Below, one piece after another: positions 18,895 to 29,284 of a stretch of 64,000 bases of DNA. The stretch is from Pseudomonadota bacterium (GTDB lineage Bacteria; Pseudomonadota; Gammaproteobacteria; Burkholderiales; Burkholderiaceae_C), in the NCBI GenBank assembly GCA_020161145.1, contig JAIUPQ010000003.1:124001-188000 (forward strand). Reading direction: 5' to 3'. Made by a program: the position numbers and the translations under genes. The first letter of the stretch is position 1; every line of letters starts with the position of its first letter. The notes under the pieces were generated by a model that was not told where the DNA came from, ran no database searches, and saw nothing but the letters and a program-made list of their open reading frames with translations.

Positions 18895-19704
18895 ATGAAC
18901 ATGAAAGCCACTGCGGCCATCGTCGCCGCTGCCGTGCTGCTGCCGCTGGCCGCTCAGGCCCAGAACATCGCCGTCGTCAATGGCAAGCCGGTGCCCAAGG
19001 CCCGTCTGACCACCTTGCTGCAACAGGCCAGCCGCGGCGGCCCGGTGGCACCCGAGATGGAGGCGCGCGCCCGCGACGAGGTGGTGCTGCGCGAGATCTT
19101 TGCCCAGGAGGCCGAGCGCAAAGGCATCGCCGCCAGCGCCGAGTACAAAGCCCAGCTGGAGCTGATGCGCCAGACGCTGCTGATCCGCGAGCTGTTCGCC
19201 AAGTACCAGGAAGCGCACAAGGCCACCGATGCCGAGGCCCAGGCCGAGTACGAGCGCGTCAAGGCCGAAGCCAAAGGCCAGGAATTCCGTGCCCGCCACA
19301 TCCTCGTTGAGACCGAGGACGAGGCCAAGAAGCTGATCGCCGAGATCAAGGCCGGCGCCAGTTTTGAAGACACCGCCAAGAAGAACTCCAAAGACCCCGG
19401 CTCGGCCGAGAACGGTGGCGACCTGGACTTCGCCAAGGCCGAGACCTACGTGCCCGAGTTCGGCAAGGCCATGAGTGCACTCAAGAAGGGCGAGATGACC
19501 GAAACCCCGGTGCACACCCAGTTCGGCTGGCACATCATCAAGCTCGAAGACGTGCGCGAAACCCAGTTCCCGTCCTTCGACGACGTCAAGGCGCAAATTC
19601 TGCAAAGCCTCTCGCAGATGAAGCTTCAGAAGTACCAGGAAGAGCTGCGCAAGGCTGCCCGCACCGATTACAAGTTCGCCGAAGCCGGCCAACCGCCGCG
19701 CTGA
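18895..19704 (+). CDS. Periplasmic parvulin-type peptidyl-prolyl isomerase (Par27-like)
   Basis: The 269-aa protein has a Sec signal peptide (KATAAIVAAAVLLPLAAQAQ, cleavage near residue 22), an N-terminal helical chaperone region to about residue 120, and one parvulin domain (about 130-220: FRARHILVET, FGWHIIKLED). It resembles Bordetella Par27, a dimeric chaperone/PPIase that handles outer-membrane and secreted proteins in the periplasm. The ATG at 18895 fits the signal peptide; ATG at 18901 is also possible. It follows bolA, a common order in Burkholderiales, and ends in a strong terminator. It probably works with BamA, whose gene also lies in this window. Confidence 0.92.
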   Translation: MNMKATAAIVAAAVLLPLAAQAQNIAVVNGKPVPKARLTTLLQQASRGGPVAPEMEARARDEVVLREIFAQEAERKGIAASAEYKAQLELMRQTLLIRELFAKYQEAHKATDAEAQAEYERVKAEAKGQEFRARHILVETEDEAKKLIAEIKAGASFEDTAKKNSKDPGSAENGGDLDFAKAETYVPEFGKAMSALKKGEMTETPVHTQFGWHIIKLEDVRETQFPSFDDVKAQILQSLSQMKLQKYQEELRKAARTDYKFAEAGQPPR

Positions 19705-19721
19705 GTCGCAACGTCCCCACC

Positions 19722-19745
19722 AAAGGCCCCATCCGGGCCTTTTTT
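19722..19745 (+). terminator. Intrinsic terminator after the Par27-like gene
   Basis: AAAGGCCC (19722-19729) pairs with GGGCCTTT (19735-19742) around a 5-nt loop and runs into a T6 tract ending at 19745. It ends the selO-msrB-yciB-bolA-foldase unit. Confidence 0.9.
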
Positions 19746-19758
19746 CATAGGCCGCGTC

Positions 19759-21819
19759 ATGAAACAACTCACCCTCACCACCCTGGCTGCCCTGGCCACC
19801 GTCAGCGCCCACGCCGCCGAAGGCATGTGGACGCTGGACAACCTGCCGCTGGCCAACATCCAGGCCCGCTTCGGCGCAGCGCCCTCGCGTGCGCTGCTGG
19901 ACCAGATGATCCAAAGCTCGCTGCAAGTCAACGGTGGCTGCTCGGGCTCGTTCGTCTCGGCTGAAGGCCTCGCGTTGACCAACCACCACTGCGTGGTCGG
20001 CTGCGTCACCGACCTGTCAACGCCGAGGTCCGATCTGGTTCGCAACGGCTTTCTGGCCAAAGACCGCGCCAGTGAGCGCCAGTGCCCGGCGTTCGAGCTG
20101 TCCAACCTGGAGTCCATCACCGACGTGACGGCGCAGGTGCAGGGTGCGCTGGCCGGCAAGACCGGCGCCGAGGCTGCCGCCGCGTTTGCTGCCACCAGCG
20201 CCCACCTCACTGACGCCTGCCGCGCCGGAGCCGGTGACGAGGTGCGCTGCGACCTGGTCACGCTCTACAGCGGCGGCCGCTACGCGCTGCACCGCTTTCA
20301 CCGCTACACCGATGTGCGGCTGGTCTGGGCCCCCGAGGACGCCATTGCGGCCTTTGGCGGCGATCCGGACAACTTCATGTTCCCGCGCTTCAATCTGGAC
20401 GCCGCGCTGCTGCGCGCCTACGAGCATGGCAAGCCGGCAGTCATCAAGACACACCTGCGCTTTCAGCCGGCCGGGCCCCAGCCCGATGCACCGCTTTACG
20501 TCATTGGCAATCCCGGCCACACCGACCGCGCGATGACCCTGGCCCAACTTGAGTACACCCGCGACCAGTTGGCGCTGCGCCGCCTGCCGGACAGCTACGA
20601 GTACCGGGGCATGCTGGGCGAATACGGCACGCGCAGCAGCGAGGCCCGCCGCACCGCCGACGAGCCGCTGCGCTGGACGGAGAACGGCATCAAGGTGATG
20701 CGCGGCCAGGTTGGCGCCCTGATGAACGCCGGCGTCATGCAGGCCAAGTCCAAGGCCGAAGCCGAGCTGCGGGCCTACTACCAGACCCACCAGCCGGCCG
20801 ACCACGCCATTTATGGCGACCCCTGGGAGGCCATAGCCAAGGCCCAGATGGTCCGGCGCGAGATTGGCCAGCAGGCCGCCTTCGTCGATGGCGGCCGGGG
20901 CGGCCTGCGCAGCAACTACCTGGGCACGGCGCGCCTGCTGGTGCGCGGTGCCATCGAGCGCGACAAGCCCAACGACCAACGCCTGCCGGAGTTTTCCGAC
21001 AACGCCATGGCCGACCTGCGCGCCCAGCTGGCCTCCACGGCACCCATCACGCCCGCACTGGAACAGGCCACGCTGGCTTGGTCGCTGGGCAAGATGCGCG
21101 ACGTGCTGGGGCCGGATGATCCCTATGTGAAGCAGATCATCGGCGGCGAGACCCCCGAGCAGATCGCCCGCCGCATGGTGAACGGGACCCGCCTGGGTGC
21201 GCCGGCCGAGCGCCTGCGGCTGTGGCAGGGCGGCCAAGCGGCCATTGAGGCCTCCAAAGATCCGTTCATCGTGCTGGCGCGCCAGCTCGAAGCGCCCGGC
21301 CGCGCGCTGAGCGAGCGCATGCGCAACGAGGTCAGCACGGTGGAGCGCCTGCAGGCCACCCGCATCGCCAAGCTGCGCTTTGCCCGTGACGGCGACAAGA
21401 CCTACCCCGATGCCACGGGCACGCTGCGGCTGTCCTGGGGTGAATTGCAGGGTTGGACCGAAGGTGGCAAAGCCATCCCCTCGGGCACCACTTTCGCGGG
21501 CCTCTACCCCCGTGTCACTGGCGCGACGCCTTTTGCGCTGCCGGCCAACTGGCTGGCCGCCAAGGCGCGGCTGCCGCTCGCCCAGCGCTTCAACTTCAGC
21601 GCCACCACCGACATCATTGGTGGCAACTCGGGCAGCCCCGTCATCAATGCCCAGGGCGAATTGATCGGCCTGGCCTTCGACGGCAACATCCACTCCACCG
21701 GCGGCAGCTACGTCTATGACCCGCTGCTCAACCGCACGGTGTCGGTGGATGCGGGCGCCATCCTGGAAGCGCTGCGCACGGTGTACCGCGCCGACCACCT
21801 CGTCCAGGAACTGAAGTGA
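19759..21819 (+). CDS. S46 family dipeptidyl-peptidase (DPP7-like)
   Basis: This is a 686-aa exported serine peptidase that removes N-terminal dipeptides from oligopeptides in the periplasm. The signal peptide covers residues 1-19 (LTLTTLAALATVSAHAA). The catalytic triad is visible as TNHHC (His76/77), FGGDPDN (Asp202) and GGNSGSP (Ser624). The residue 18 after the Ser is Gly642 (FDGN). In this family Gly there marks DPP7-type enzymes, which prefer hydrophobic P1 residues; Arg marks DPP11 (Asp/Glu). S46 peptidases occur in non-fermenting bacteria that live on peptides. The gene sits alone between two terminators, and the start is supported by the signal peptide. Confidence 0.92.
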   Translation: MKQLTLTTLAALATVSAHAAEGMWTLDNLPLANIQARFGAAPSRALLDQMIQSSLQVNGGCSGSFVSAEGLALTNHHCVVGCVTDLSTPRSDLVRNGFLAKDRASERQCPAFELSNLESITDVTAQVQGALAGKTGAEAAAAFAATSAHLTDACRAGAGDEVRCDLVTLYSGGRYALHRFHRYTDVRLVWAPEDAIAAFGGDPDNFMFPRFNLDAALLRAYEHGKPAVIKTHLRFQPAGPQPDAPLYVIGNPGHTDRAMTLAQLEYTRDQLALRRLPDSYEYRGMLGEYGTRSSEARRTADEPLRWTENGIKVMRGQVGALMNAGVMQAKSKAEAELRAYYQTHQPADHAIYGDPWEAIAKAQMVRREIGQQAAFVDGGRGGLRSNYLGTARLLVRGAIERDKPNDQRLPEFSDNAMADLRAQLASTAPITPALEQATLAWSLGKMRDVLGPDDPYVKQIIGGETPEQIARRMVNGTRLGAPAERLRLWQGGQAAIEASKDPFIVLARQLEAPGRALSERMRNEVSTVERLQATRIAKLRFARDGDKTYPDATGTLRLSWGELQGWTEGGKAIPSGTTFAGLYPRVTGATPFALPANWLAAKARLPLAQRFNFSATTDIIGGNSGSPVINAQGELIGLAFDGNIHSTGGSYVYDPLLNRTVSVDAGAILEALRTVYRADHLVQELK

Positions 21820-21832
21820 CGCCCTGAAAACG

Positions 21833-21885
21833 ACAAGAGCCTCTGACGAGGCTCTTGTTTGTTCAGCCCGCCACAGGACGGGCTG
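21833..21885. terminator. Bidirectional double terminator between S46 peptidase and clpA
   Basis: An 11-bp perfect stem (ACAAGAGCCTC at 21833-21843 with GAGGCTCTTGT at 21848-21858, loop TGAC) is followed by TTGTT on the plus strand and by CGTTTTC on the minus strand. A second 7-bp hairpin (CAGCCCG 21864-21870, CGGGCTG 21879-21885) lies on the clpA side. Convergent genes end on both sides. Confidence 0.85.
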
Positions 21886-21888
21886 CAT

Positions 21889-24212
<2,324 letters not shown>

Positions 24213-24216
<4 letters not shown>

Positions 24217-24572
24217 GTGGCCTCCGAATAACATTGCAACGGGTGTCCCGAGCGGCGTGCGGCGGTCTGCACCAACTCGACTTTGGTGGCGGCCACGTCC
24301 TTGGTATAGACACCGCAGACGGCACGCCCTTCATGATGGATCTTCAACATCACCTGGGTCGCAGCCTCAAGGCCAAGCAGGAAATACTCCTGCAGCACCA
24401 TGACGACGAACTCCATGGGCGTGAAGTCGTCGTTGACCAGCACCACCTGAAACATGCGCGGCGGCTTGACCCGCTGCGCTTTGCGCTCGGCCAGTGTGGT
24501 CGCGCCTCCACCGCCATCGGGCAGTTGCGGCTCGGGCGGCAAGCCGGGTGAATCGGGATTGGAAGAGGACAT
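24213..24572 (-). CDS. clpS: Clp protease adaptor ClpS
   Basis: ClpS binds the ClpA N-domain and delivers N-end-rule substrates. The 119-aa protein has a disordered N-terminal tail of about 40 residues and the core: [21 protein letters not shown] holds the VNDD and M residues of the N-degron pocket, followed by [16 protein letters not shown], which carries the His of the pocket. The ATG at 24572 has only GGATTTC before it, with TATACT 7 nt upstream, which suggests a leaderless mRNA. It overlaps clpA by four bases. Confidence 0.95.
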
Positions 24573-24579
24573 GAAATCC

Positions 24580-24607
24580 AGTATAGCGACGCACCCTGGG
24601 CCCAGGG
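24580..24607 (-). promoter_or_regulatory. clpS promoter with 14-bp palindrome
   Basis: On the minus strand TATACT (24585-24580) ends 7 nt before the clpS ATG. Directly upstream is the perfect palindrome CCCTGGGCCCAGGG (24594-24607), placed where a repressor would block RNA polymerase. No good -35 is seen. The regulator is unknown. Confidence 0.4.
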
Positions 24608-24624
24608 GCGTCGAAAAAAGGGGA

Positions 24625-24660
24625 CGAGCACGGGGCAATCCTGATGCCTGTTCGTGCTCG
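24625..24660. repeat. Long inverted repeat in the clpS-csp spacer
   Basis: CGAGCACG (24625-24632) and CGTGCTCG (24653-24660) are perfect inverted repeats. The 20 nt between can pair further (GGCA 24634-24637 with TGCC 24645-24648). This forms a cruciform or RNA hairpin just upstream of the csp promoter. There is no T-tract, so it is not an intrinsic terminator. Confidence 0.45.
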
Positions 24661-24683
24661 CTTGCCATCAGATAAAGGCCGGG

Positions 24684-24712
24684 TTGACAGTTTGCAAGGG
24701 CTGTCGTGAAAT
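24684..24712 (+). promoter_or_regulatory. Promoter of the cold-shock gene
   Basis: TTGACA at 24684-24689, a 17-nt spacer and TGAAAT at 24707-24712 form a sigma-70-type promoter with a perfect -35. It would start transcription near 24719, giving a leader of about 30 nt for the cold-shock gene. Confidence 0.6.
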
Positions 24713-24750
24713 CAATGACATATCGTACAAATGCACCGGAGCGCACCAAC

Positions 24751-25026
24751 ATGCATGCCTATGGCATCGTCAAATGGTTCAATGACGCCAAGGGGTTCGG
24801 CTTCATTGAGCCCGAAGAGGGAGGCGGCGACGTGTTCGCCCACTACTCAGCCATCGAGATGAGCGGTTTTCGGACCTTGCGCCAGGGAGGGCGCGTGGCG
24901 TTCGAGCTCGTCGATGGCCCCAAAGGCCGCATGGCCCAGCACATTCAGCCGCTGGATGCCGATGGCAATCCGGCGTCTCCCCCGACTTCGGCGGCCGAGT
25001 CCGCTCCAGTGACGCCGCTGAGCTGA
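24751..25026 (+). CDS. Cold-shock domain protein (CspA family)
   Basis: The 91-aa protein has an N-terminal cold-shock domain: [21 protein letters not shown] contains the RNP1-like KGFGFI motif, and DVFAHYSAI the RNP2-like motif. This single-stranded RNA/DNA-binding chaperone acts in the cytoplasm. A tail of about 20 residues rich in Pro/Ser/Ala ([16 protein letters not shown]) extends beyond the usual 67-70 aa, as in some betaproteobacterial Csp proteins. The ATG at 24751 is preceded by CGGAGCG; a frame-open region further upstream is not homologous. The gene is divergent from clpS. Confidence 0.92.
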   Translation: MHAYGIVKWFNDAKGFGFIEPEEGGGDVFAHYSAIEMSGFRTLRQGGRVAFELVDGPKGRMAQHIQPLDADGNPASPPTSAAESAPVTPLS

Positions 25027-25091
25027 AGCCGCACCCCGGCACTCCACCTTATTGCACACCGCCCGGCACGCGAACTCGCGCGGGCGGCCGC

Positions 25092-25153
25092 TATGATGTG
25101 GGCACCTCGCCACTCGTCCGTGACCTATCACCGGCCCGCACCTGCTGCGGGCC
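25092..25153 (+). promoter_or_regulatory. Possible promoter and hairpin leader of the rhomboid gene
   Basis: TATGAT (25092-25097) could be a -10, though no -35 is apparent. Beyond it GGCCCGCA (25133-25140) pairs with TGCGGGCC (25146-25153) around CCTGC, followed by TTGTGTTGTT. The hairpin could be a leaky terminator of the cold-shock gene or an attenuator before the rhomboid gene. Confidence 0.35.
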
Positions 25154-25172
25154 TTGTGTTGTTGCCACCGCC

Positions 25173-25763
25173 ATGCCGCCTATCCCGCCCATTACCCGCG
25201 CCCTGCTGCTGTCGTGCACCGCGCTGTTCGTGCTGACCCTGTTGTTGCCTGCACTGTCCTCGTGGTTGGCGCTGTGGCCGCTGGCCAGTGGCCTGTTCAT
25301 GCCCTGGCAAGTGGTCACCTATGCGTTCATGCACGCCGACATGATGCATTTGTTCTTCAACATGCTGGGCCTGTGGATGTTTGGCGGCGAGTTGGAGCGG
25401 CTCTGGGGACCCCGGCGCTTCATGCAGTTCTATACCGCCAGCGTGCTGGCCGCTGCGGCCTGCCAGCTGGTCTTCATGGGGCTCACGGGCAGCATGGTGC
25501 CCACGGTTGGAGCGTCTGGCGGGCTGTTCGGTCTGCTGTTGGCCTATGGCATGCTGTTTCCCAACCGCACCATCATGCCGCTGTTTCCGCCCATCCCGAT
25601 GAAAGCACGGACTTTCGTCATCGTGTTCGGCGGCCTGGAGTTGCTGATGGGTTTGGGTGGCCGCACCGGCATTGCCCACTTCGCCCATCTGGGCGGCATG
25701 CTGGGTGGCTGGCTGATGATCCGCTACTGGCGCGGCCAGTCGCCGTTCGGCACCCGTCGCTGA
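25173..25763 (+). CDS. Rhomboid-family intramembrane serine protease
   Basis: This 196-aa inner-membrane protease has about six transmembrane helices. HADMMHLFFNMLGLWMFGGELE gives the family His/Asn motif in helix 2, VGASGGLFGLLLAYGMLFP the catalytic Ser (GASGG), and FAHLGGMLGGWL the catalytic His. Rhomboids cleave membrane proteins inside the bilayer; substrates here are unknown. I chose the ATG at 25173, just before the first helix (ALLLSCTALFVLTLLLPAL). The next gene starts 29 nt later with its own ribosome-binding site and could be cotranscribed. Confidence 0.92.
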   Translation: MPPIPPITRALLLSCTALFVLTLLLPALSSWLALWPLASGLFMPWQVVTYAFMHADMMHLFFNMLGLWMFGGELERLWGPRRFMQFYTASVLAAAACQLVFMGLTGSMVPTVGASGGLFGLLLAYGMLFPNRTIMPLFPPIPMKARTFVIVFGGLELLMGLGGRTGIAHFAHLGGMLGGWLMIRYWRGQSPFGTRR

Positions 25764-25792
25764 CGTCCTTCCTCCGCTGACAGGAGTTGCCC

Positions 25793-26929
25793 ATGCCCGG
25801 TTTGCTGCAAGGCCTCGACCCCGACGGTTTGCTTGAATACTCGGTGGTCTACACCGACCGCTCGCTGAACCACATGTCACGGCGCTTTGCGCAGGTCATG
25901 CTGGCCGTGCAGGCCGGCCTCAAGACGACTTACCACGCTGAGGCCGTGGCCCTGGTGCCCGGCGGCGGCACGGCCGGCATGGAGGCGGTGGCGCGCCAGT
26001 TCGCCACCGGCCAGCCCGTGCTGGTGGTGCGCAACGGTTTTTTCAGCTACCGCTGGTCGCAGATTCTGGAGGTGGGGGGCATCACGACCGACGTGACCGT
26101 GTGCAAAGCCCGCCCGCTCACCGAGGCGGCACAGGCACCGTGGGCGCCGGCGCCGCTGGCCGAGGTGCAGGCCGCCATTGCGGCCAAGCGGCCGGCCGTG
26201 GTCTTCGCGCCGCATGTGGAAACAGCCTCGGGGATGCTGTTGCCTGATGACTACCTGCAAGGCCTGGCCGATGCGACACACGCCGTGGGCGGGCTGCTGG
26301 TGCTGGACTGCATCGCCTCGGGCACCTGCTGGGTCGATATGGCTGCATTGGGCGTGGACGTGCTGATCAGCGCGCCGCAAAAAGGCTGGAGCAGCGCGCC
26401 CGGCTTCGCCATGGTGATGTTCAGCCCGGCGGCACTGGCGCGGCTGGACGCCACCACCAGCACCAGCTTCATGCTGGATCTGAAGAAGTGGCGCCAGATC
26501 ATGCAGGCCTACGAGACCGGTGGCCACGCCTACCACGCCACCCTGCCCACGATGGCCATTGCCGAGTTGGCGCGCACCATGCAGGAGATGCAGATCATCG
26601 GCCTGCCGGTGCTGCGCGCGCGGCAGGACGAGTTGGGCCAGCGGGTGCGCGCCCTGCTGGCCGAGCGAGGCTTTCCCAGCGTCGCCGCGCCAGGCTTTGC
26701 GGCCACCGGCGTGGTGGTCTGCCACACGCTGGATCCCGAGATCCAGAGCGGCCGCCGGTTCGTTGCCCAAGGCCTGCAGATTGCGGCCGGTGTGCCGCTG
26801 ATGTGTGACGAGCCCGCTTCCTGGCGCACCTTCCGCATGGGCCTTTTCGGCCTGGACAAATGGGCCGATGTGGACGCCACTGTCCAGCGCCTGACAGCGG
26901 CACTGGACGCCATACAGGCCCAAGGCTGA
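25793..26929 (+). CDS. Class V pyridoxal-phosphate aminotransferase
   Basis: The 378-aa enzyme belongs to the class V (alanine-glyoxylate/serine-pyruvate type) aminotransferases. GGGTAGMEAVARQF matches the phosphate-binding loop, FAPHVETASGMLLP and LVLDCIASGTCWVDM give the PLP-contacting Asp, and SAPQKGWSSAPG carries the Schiff-base Lys. It would transfer amino groups between amino acids and 2-oxo acids; the exact substrate cannot be read from sequence. AGGAG lies 7 nt before the ATG at 25793, which decides the start over an in-frame TTG two codons upstream. It follows the rhomboid gene closely. Confidence 0.86.
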   Translation: MPGLLQGLDPDGLLEYSVVYTDRSLNHMSRRFAQVMLAVQAGLKTTYHAEAVALVPGGGTAGMEAVARQFATGQPVLVVRNGFFSYRWSQILEVGGITTDVTVCKARPLTEAAQAPWAPAPLAEVQAAIAAKRPAVVFAPHVETASGMLLPDDYLQGLADATHAVGGLLVLDCIASGTCWVDMAALGVDVLISAPQKGWSSAPGFAMVMFSPAALARLDATTSTSFMLDLKKWRQIMQAYETGGHAYHATLPTMAIAELARTMQEMQIIGLPVLRARQDELGQRVRALLAERGFPSVAAPGFAATGVVVCHTLDPEIQSGRRFVAQGLQIAAGVPLMCDEPASWRTFRMGLFGLDKWADVDATVQRLTAALDAIQAQG

Positions 26930-27018
26930 GCGGCGTTCATCACCGGTTCGGCGCGCTTCATGCCGCCGCACCGCACCTTCGTCGCAACACACTGGCCGCC
27001 GCGATGGGCGATCCCTAC

Positions 27019-27046
27019 AGTGCAGACATCGACCCCCGTCTGCACT
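27019..27046 (+). promoter_or_regulatory. Stem-loop in the leader of the 60-aa protein gene
   Basis: AGTGCAGAC (27019-27027) pairs perfectly with GTCTGCACT (27038-27046) over a 10-nt loop. It ends 17 nt before the ATG and just upstream of the GGAG ribosome-binding site, a position suitable for translational control. Confidence 0.5.
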
Positions 27047-27063
27047 TCAACCTGGAGATCGCC

Positions 27064-27246
27064 ATGCAAGCCCCCTTCACCGCATCCACCACGCTGCGCA
27101 GCACTTTTTTCGGTTTTGCCTTGATGGCCGCCGCACTGACGCTGGCTGGTATCGACGCGCTGGCGCAGTACAGCGGCAGCCCTGACGATCAGACCGCCCT
27201 GATGGCGCTCGCTACCCCCCACGGCGACACCGCGCCGCGCGCCTAA
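27064..27246 (+). CDS. Small exported or membrane protein (60 aa)
   Basis: The ATG at 27064 is preceded by GGAG at 7 nt spacing. The N-terminal half is a hydrophobic segment (STFFGFALMAAALTLAGIDALAQ) preceded by TTLR, compatible with a signal peptide cleaved after ALA or a membrane anchor. The remaining about 28 residues are polar (YSGSPDDQTALMALATPHGD). I do not recognise the family. A 9-bp leader hairpin lies directly upstream. It lies between the aminotransferase and nad genes on the same strand, with no clear link to either. Confidence 0.6.
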   Translation: MQAPFTASTTLRSTFFGFALMAAALTLAGIDALAQYSGSPDDQTALMALATPHGDTAPRA

Positions 27247-27295
27247 CCCCCCGTGGCGCATGAGGCCTCGGGCCGCCGCTGGCGCAGCCCGCAGG

Positions 27296-27301
27296 TACCA
27301 T
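27296..27301 (+). promoter_or_regulatory. -10-like hexamer before nadA
   Basis: TACCAT ends 7 nt before the nadA ATG at 27309 and no Shine-Dalgarno sequence is present, consistent with a leaderless nadA-nadC mRNA. A -35 is not evident. Confidence 0.3.
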
Positions 27302-27308
27302 TCACGCC

Positions 27309-28424
27309 ATGGAACAACAGCTGTTCGAACTCACCCGCCAGGACGCCACCGGAGCCACCTGCACCACAGCGGCCTGGGCCAGGATACCGCCGCCGCTGCC
27401 CTCCCCAGCGCGCGCCGAGTTGATGGCCCGCGCGACCCAACTGCTGCGCGAACGCGAGGCGGTGCTGGTTGCCCACTACTACGTCGATGGCGACCTGCAA
27501 GATCTGGCGCTGGCCACAGGCGGCTGCGTATCGGACTCGCTGGAGATGGCCCGCTTTGGCCGCGACCACGCGGCGCAGACCCTGGTGGTGGCCGGCGTGC
27601 GCTTCATGGGCGAGACGGCCAAGATTCTCTCGCCCGACAAGCGCGTGCTGATGCCCGATCTGGACGCCACCTGCTCGCTGGATCTGGGCTGCCCACCCGA
27701 CGACTTCGCCGCGTTCTGCGATGCCCACCCCGATCGCACCGTCGTCGTCTACGCCAACACCAGCGCGGCCGTGAAGGCGCGCGCCGACTGGATGGTGACC
27801 AGCTCCTGCGCGCTGGGCATCGTCAACCACCTCAAGGCCAGCGGCGAAAAAATCCTCTGGGCACCCGACCGGCATCTGGGTCGCTACATCCAGGAGCACA
27901 CCGGTGCCGACATGCTGTTGTGGCAAGGCGCCTGCATCGTGCACGATGAGTTCAAAGGGGTGGAGCTGTCGCTGCTGCGCGAACGCCACCCCGGCGCCTT
28001 GGTGCTGGTCCATCCCGAGTCGCCGCAAAGCGTGGTGGCCCAGGCCGACGTGGTGGGCTCCACCTCGCAGTTGCTCAAAGCCGTGATCGAAGGCCAAGCG
28101 CCGGCTTACATCGTCGCCACCGACAACGGCATCCTGCATCGCATGCGCCAACTGGCGCCAGGCAAGGTGTTGATCGAAGCCCCCACGGCTGGCGACTCGG
28201 CCACTTGCAAAAGCTGCGCCCACTGCCCTTGGATGGCCATGAACGCGCTGCAAGGCGTGGTCGATTGCCTGGAGCGTGGCAGCGGCGAAGTTCACGTCAA
28301 CGCGGCCACCGGCAAGCGCGCCGTGCACAGCATCAACCGCATGCTGGACTTCGTCGCCGCCCACCCTGAAGCACTGGCAGCCCATGTGCGCCAGGGCCAC
28401 ACACCCAACCTGGGGGCAGCATGA
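27309..28424 (+). CDS. nadA: Quinolinate synthase NadA
   Basis: NadA condenses iminoaspartate with dihydroxyacetone phosphate to give quinolinate, the first precursor of de novo NAD. The 371-aa protein has the three-domain pseudo-symmetric pattern: [41 protein letters not shown], the cluster Cys in [21 protein letters not shown] and [16 protein letters not shown], and HPE in VHPESPQSV. It carries a [4Fe-4S] cluster in the family. Its stop overlaps the nadC start (ATGA). nadB, which supplies iminoaspartate, is not nearby. Confidence 0.96.
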   Translation: MEQQLFELTRQDATGATCTTAAWARIPPPLPSPARAELMARATQLLREREAVLVAHYYVDGDLQDLALATGGCVSDSLEMARFGRDHAAQTLVVAGVRFMGETAKILSPDKRVLMPDLDATCSLDLGCPPDDFAAFCDAHPDRTVVVYANTSAAVKARADWMVTSSCALGIVNHLKASGEKILWAPDRHLGRYIQEHTGADMLLWQGACIVHDEFKGVELSLLRERHPGALVLVHPESPQSVVAQADVVGSTSQLLKAVIEGQAPAYIVATDNGILHRMRQLAPGKVLIEAPTAGDSATCKSCAHCPWMAMNALQGVVDCLERGSGEVHVNAATGKRAVHSINRMLDFVAAHPEALAAHVRQGHTPNLGAA

Positions 28425-29284
28425 AGGTCGTCTCAAACAATGAAACCCTGGACGAAGCCCGCGCCCGCAACGTGCGTGTGGCGCTGATCGAAGACTTGGG
28501 CACCGGCGACTGGACTGCCCGGCTCGCCCCAAGCGGCCAGCGCGTTCAGGCCCGCGTCATCGTGCGCGAGGACGCCGTGCTCTGCGGCCGCGAGTGGTTT
28601 GACGCCTGCCTCTATGCCATGGACGACCAGGCCCGCGTGCAGTGGCGCCACACCGAAGGGGCCGATATGGCCGCCCATGAGGTGGTCTGTGAAATCGAGG
28701 CCGATGCCCGCGCCCTGCTCACCGCCGAGCGCCCCGCACTCAACTTTCTGCAGTTGCTCTCGGGCGTGGCCACCACCACGCGCCAGTATGTCCGGCTCAT
28801 CGAGGGGGTTTCGCCCAACCCACGCGGCTGCGCCATCCTCGATACCCGCAAAACCATTCCTGGCCTGCGACTGGCCCAGAAATACGCCGTGCGCGTGGGC
28901 GGCGGGCAGAACCAGCGGCTGGCGCTGTGGGATGGCATTCTCATCAAGGAAAACCACATCGCGGCCGCGGGGGGCATCCCGTCCGTGATGCAAGAGGCCC
29001 AGGCGCTGAATGCGGGTGTGAGCATCCAGATCGAGGTGGAAAACCTGACTCAGCTTCAGGAGGCGCTGGCGAGCGGCGCCACCAGCGTGCTGCTGGACAA
29101 CTTCACCACCGACCAAATGCGCGAAGCCGTTGCCCTGACTCAGGGCCGTGCCGCACTCGAAGCATCGGGAGGGGTAGGCGCCGAGGTGCTGCGGGACATT
29201 GCCGCCACCGGCGTCGACCGCATCTCCATCGGGGGGCTGACCAAGCACCTGCACGCCATCGACTACTCCATGCGCATCCGATGA
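28421..29284 (+). CDS. nadC: Nicotinate-nucleotide pyrophosphorylase (carboxylating) NadC
   Basis: NadC converts quinolinate and PRPP to nicotinate mononucleotide. The 287-aa protein shows [65 protein letters not shown] cut across the PRPP and quinolinate sites, [20 protein letters not shown] and SIGGLTKH near the end. It is fully consistent with the family. The start ATG overlaps the nadA stop and its own stop overlaps the DUF2891 start (ATGA each), so all three are translated from one message. Confidence 0.96.
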   Translation: MKVVSNNETLDEARARNVRVALIEDLGTGDWTARLAPSGQRVQARVIVREDAVLCGREWFDACLYAMDDQARVQWRHTEGADMAAHEVVCEIEADARALLTAERPALNFLQLLSGVATTTRQYVRLIEGVSPNPRGCAILDTRKTIPGLRLAQKYAVRVGGGQNQRLALWDGILIKENHIAAAGGIPSVMQEAQALNAGVSIQIEVENLTQLQEALASGATSVLLDNFTTDQMREAVALTQGRAALEASGGVGAEVLRDIAATGVDRISIGGLTKHLHAIDYSMRIR

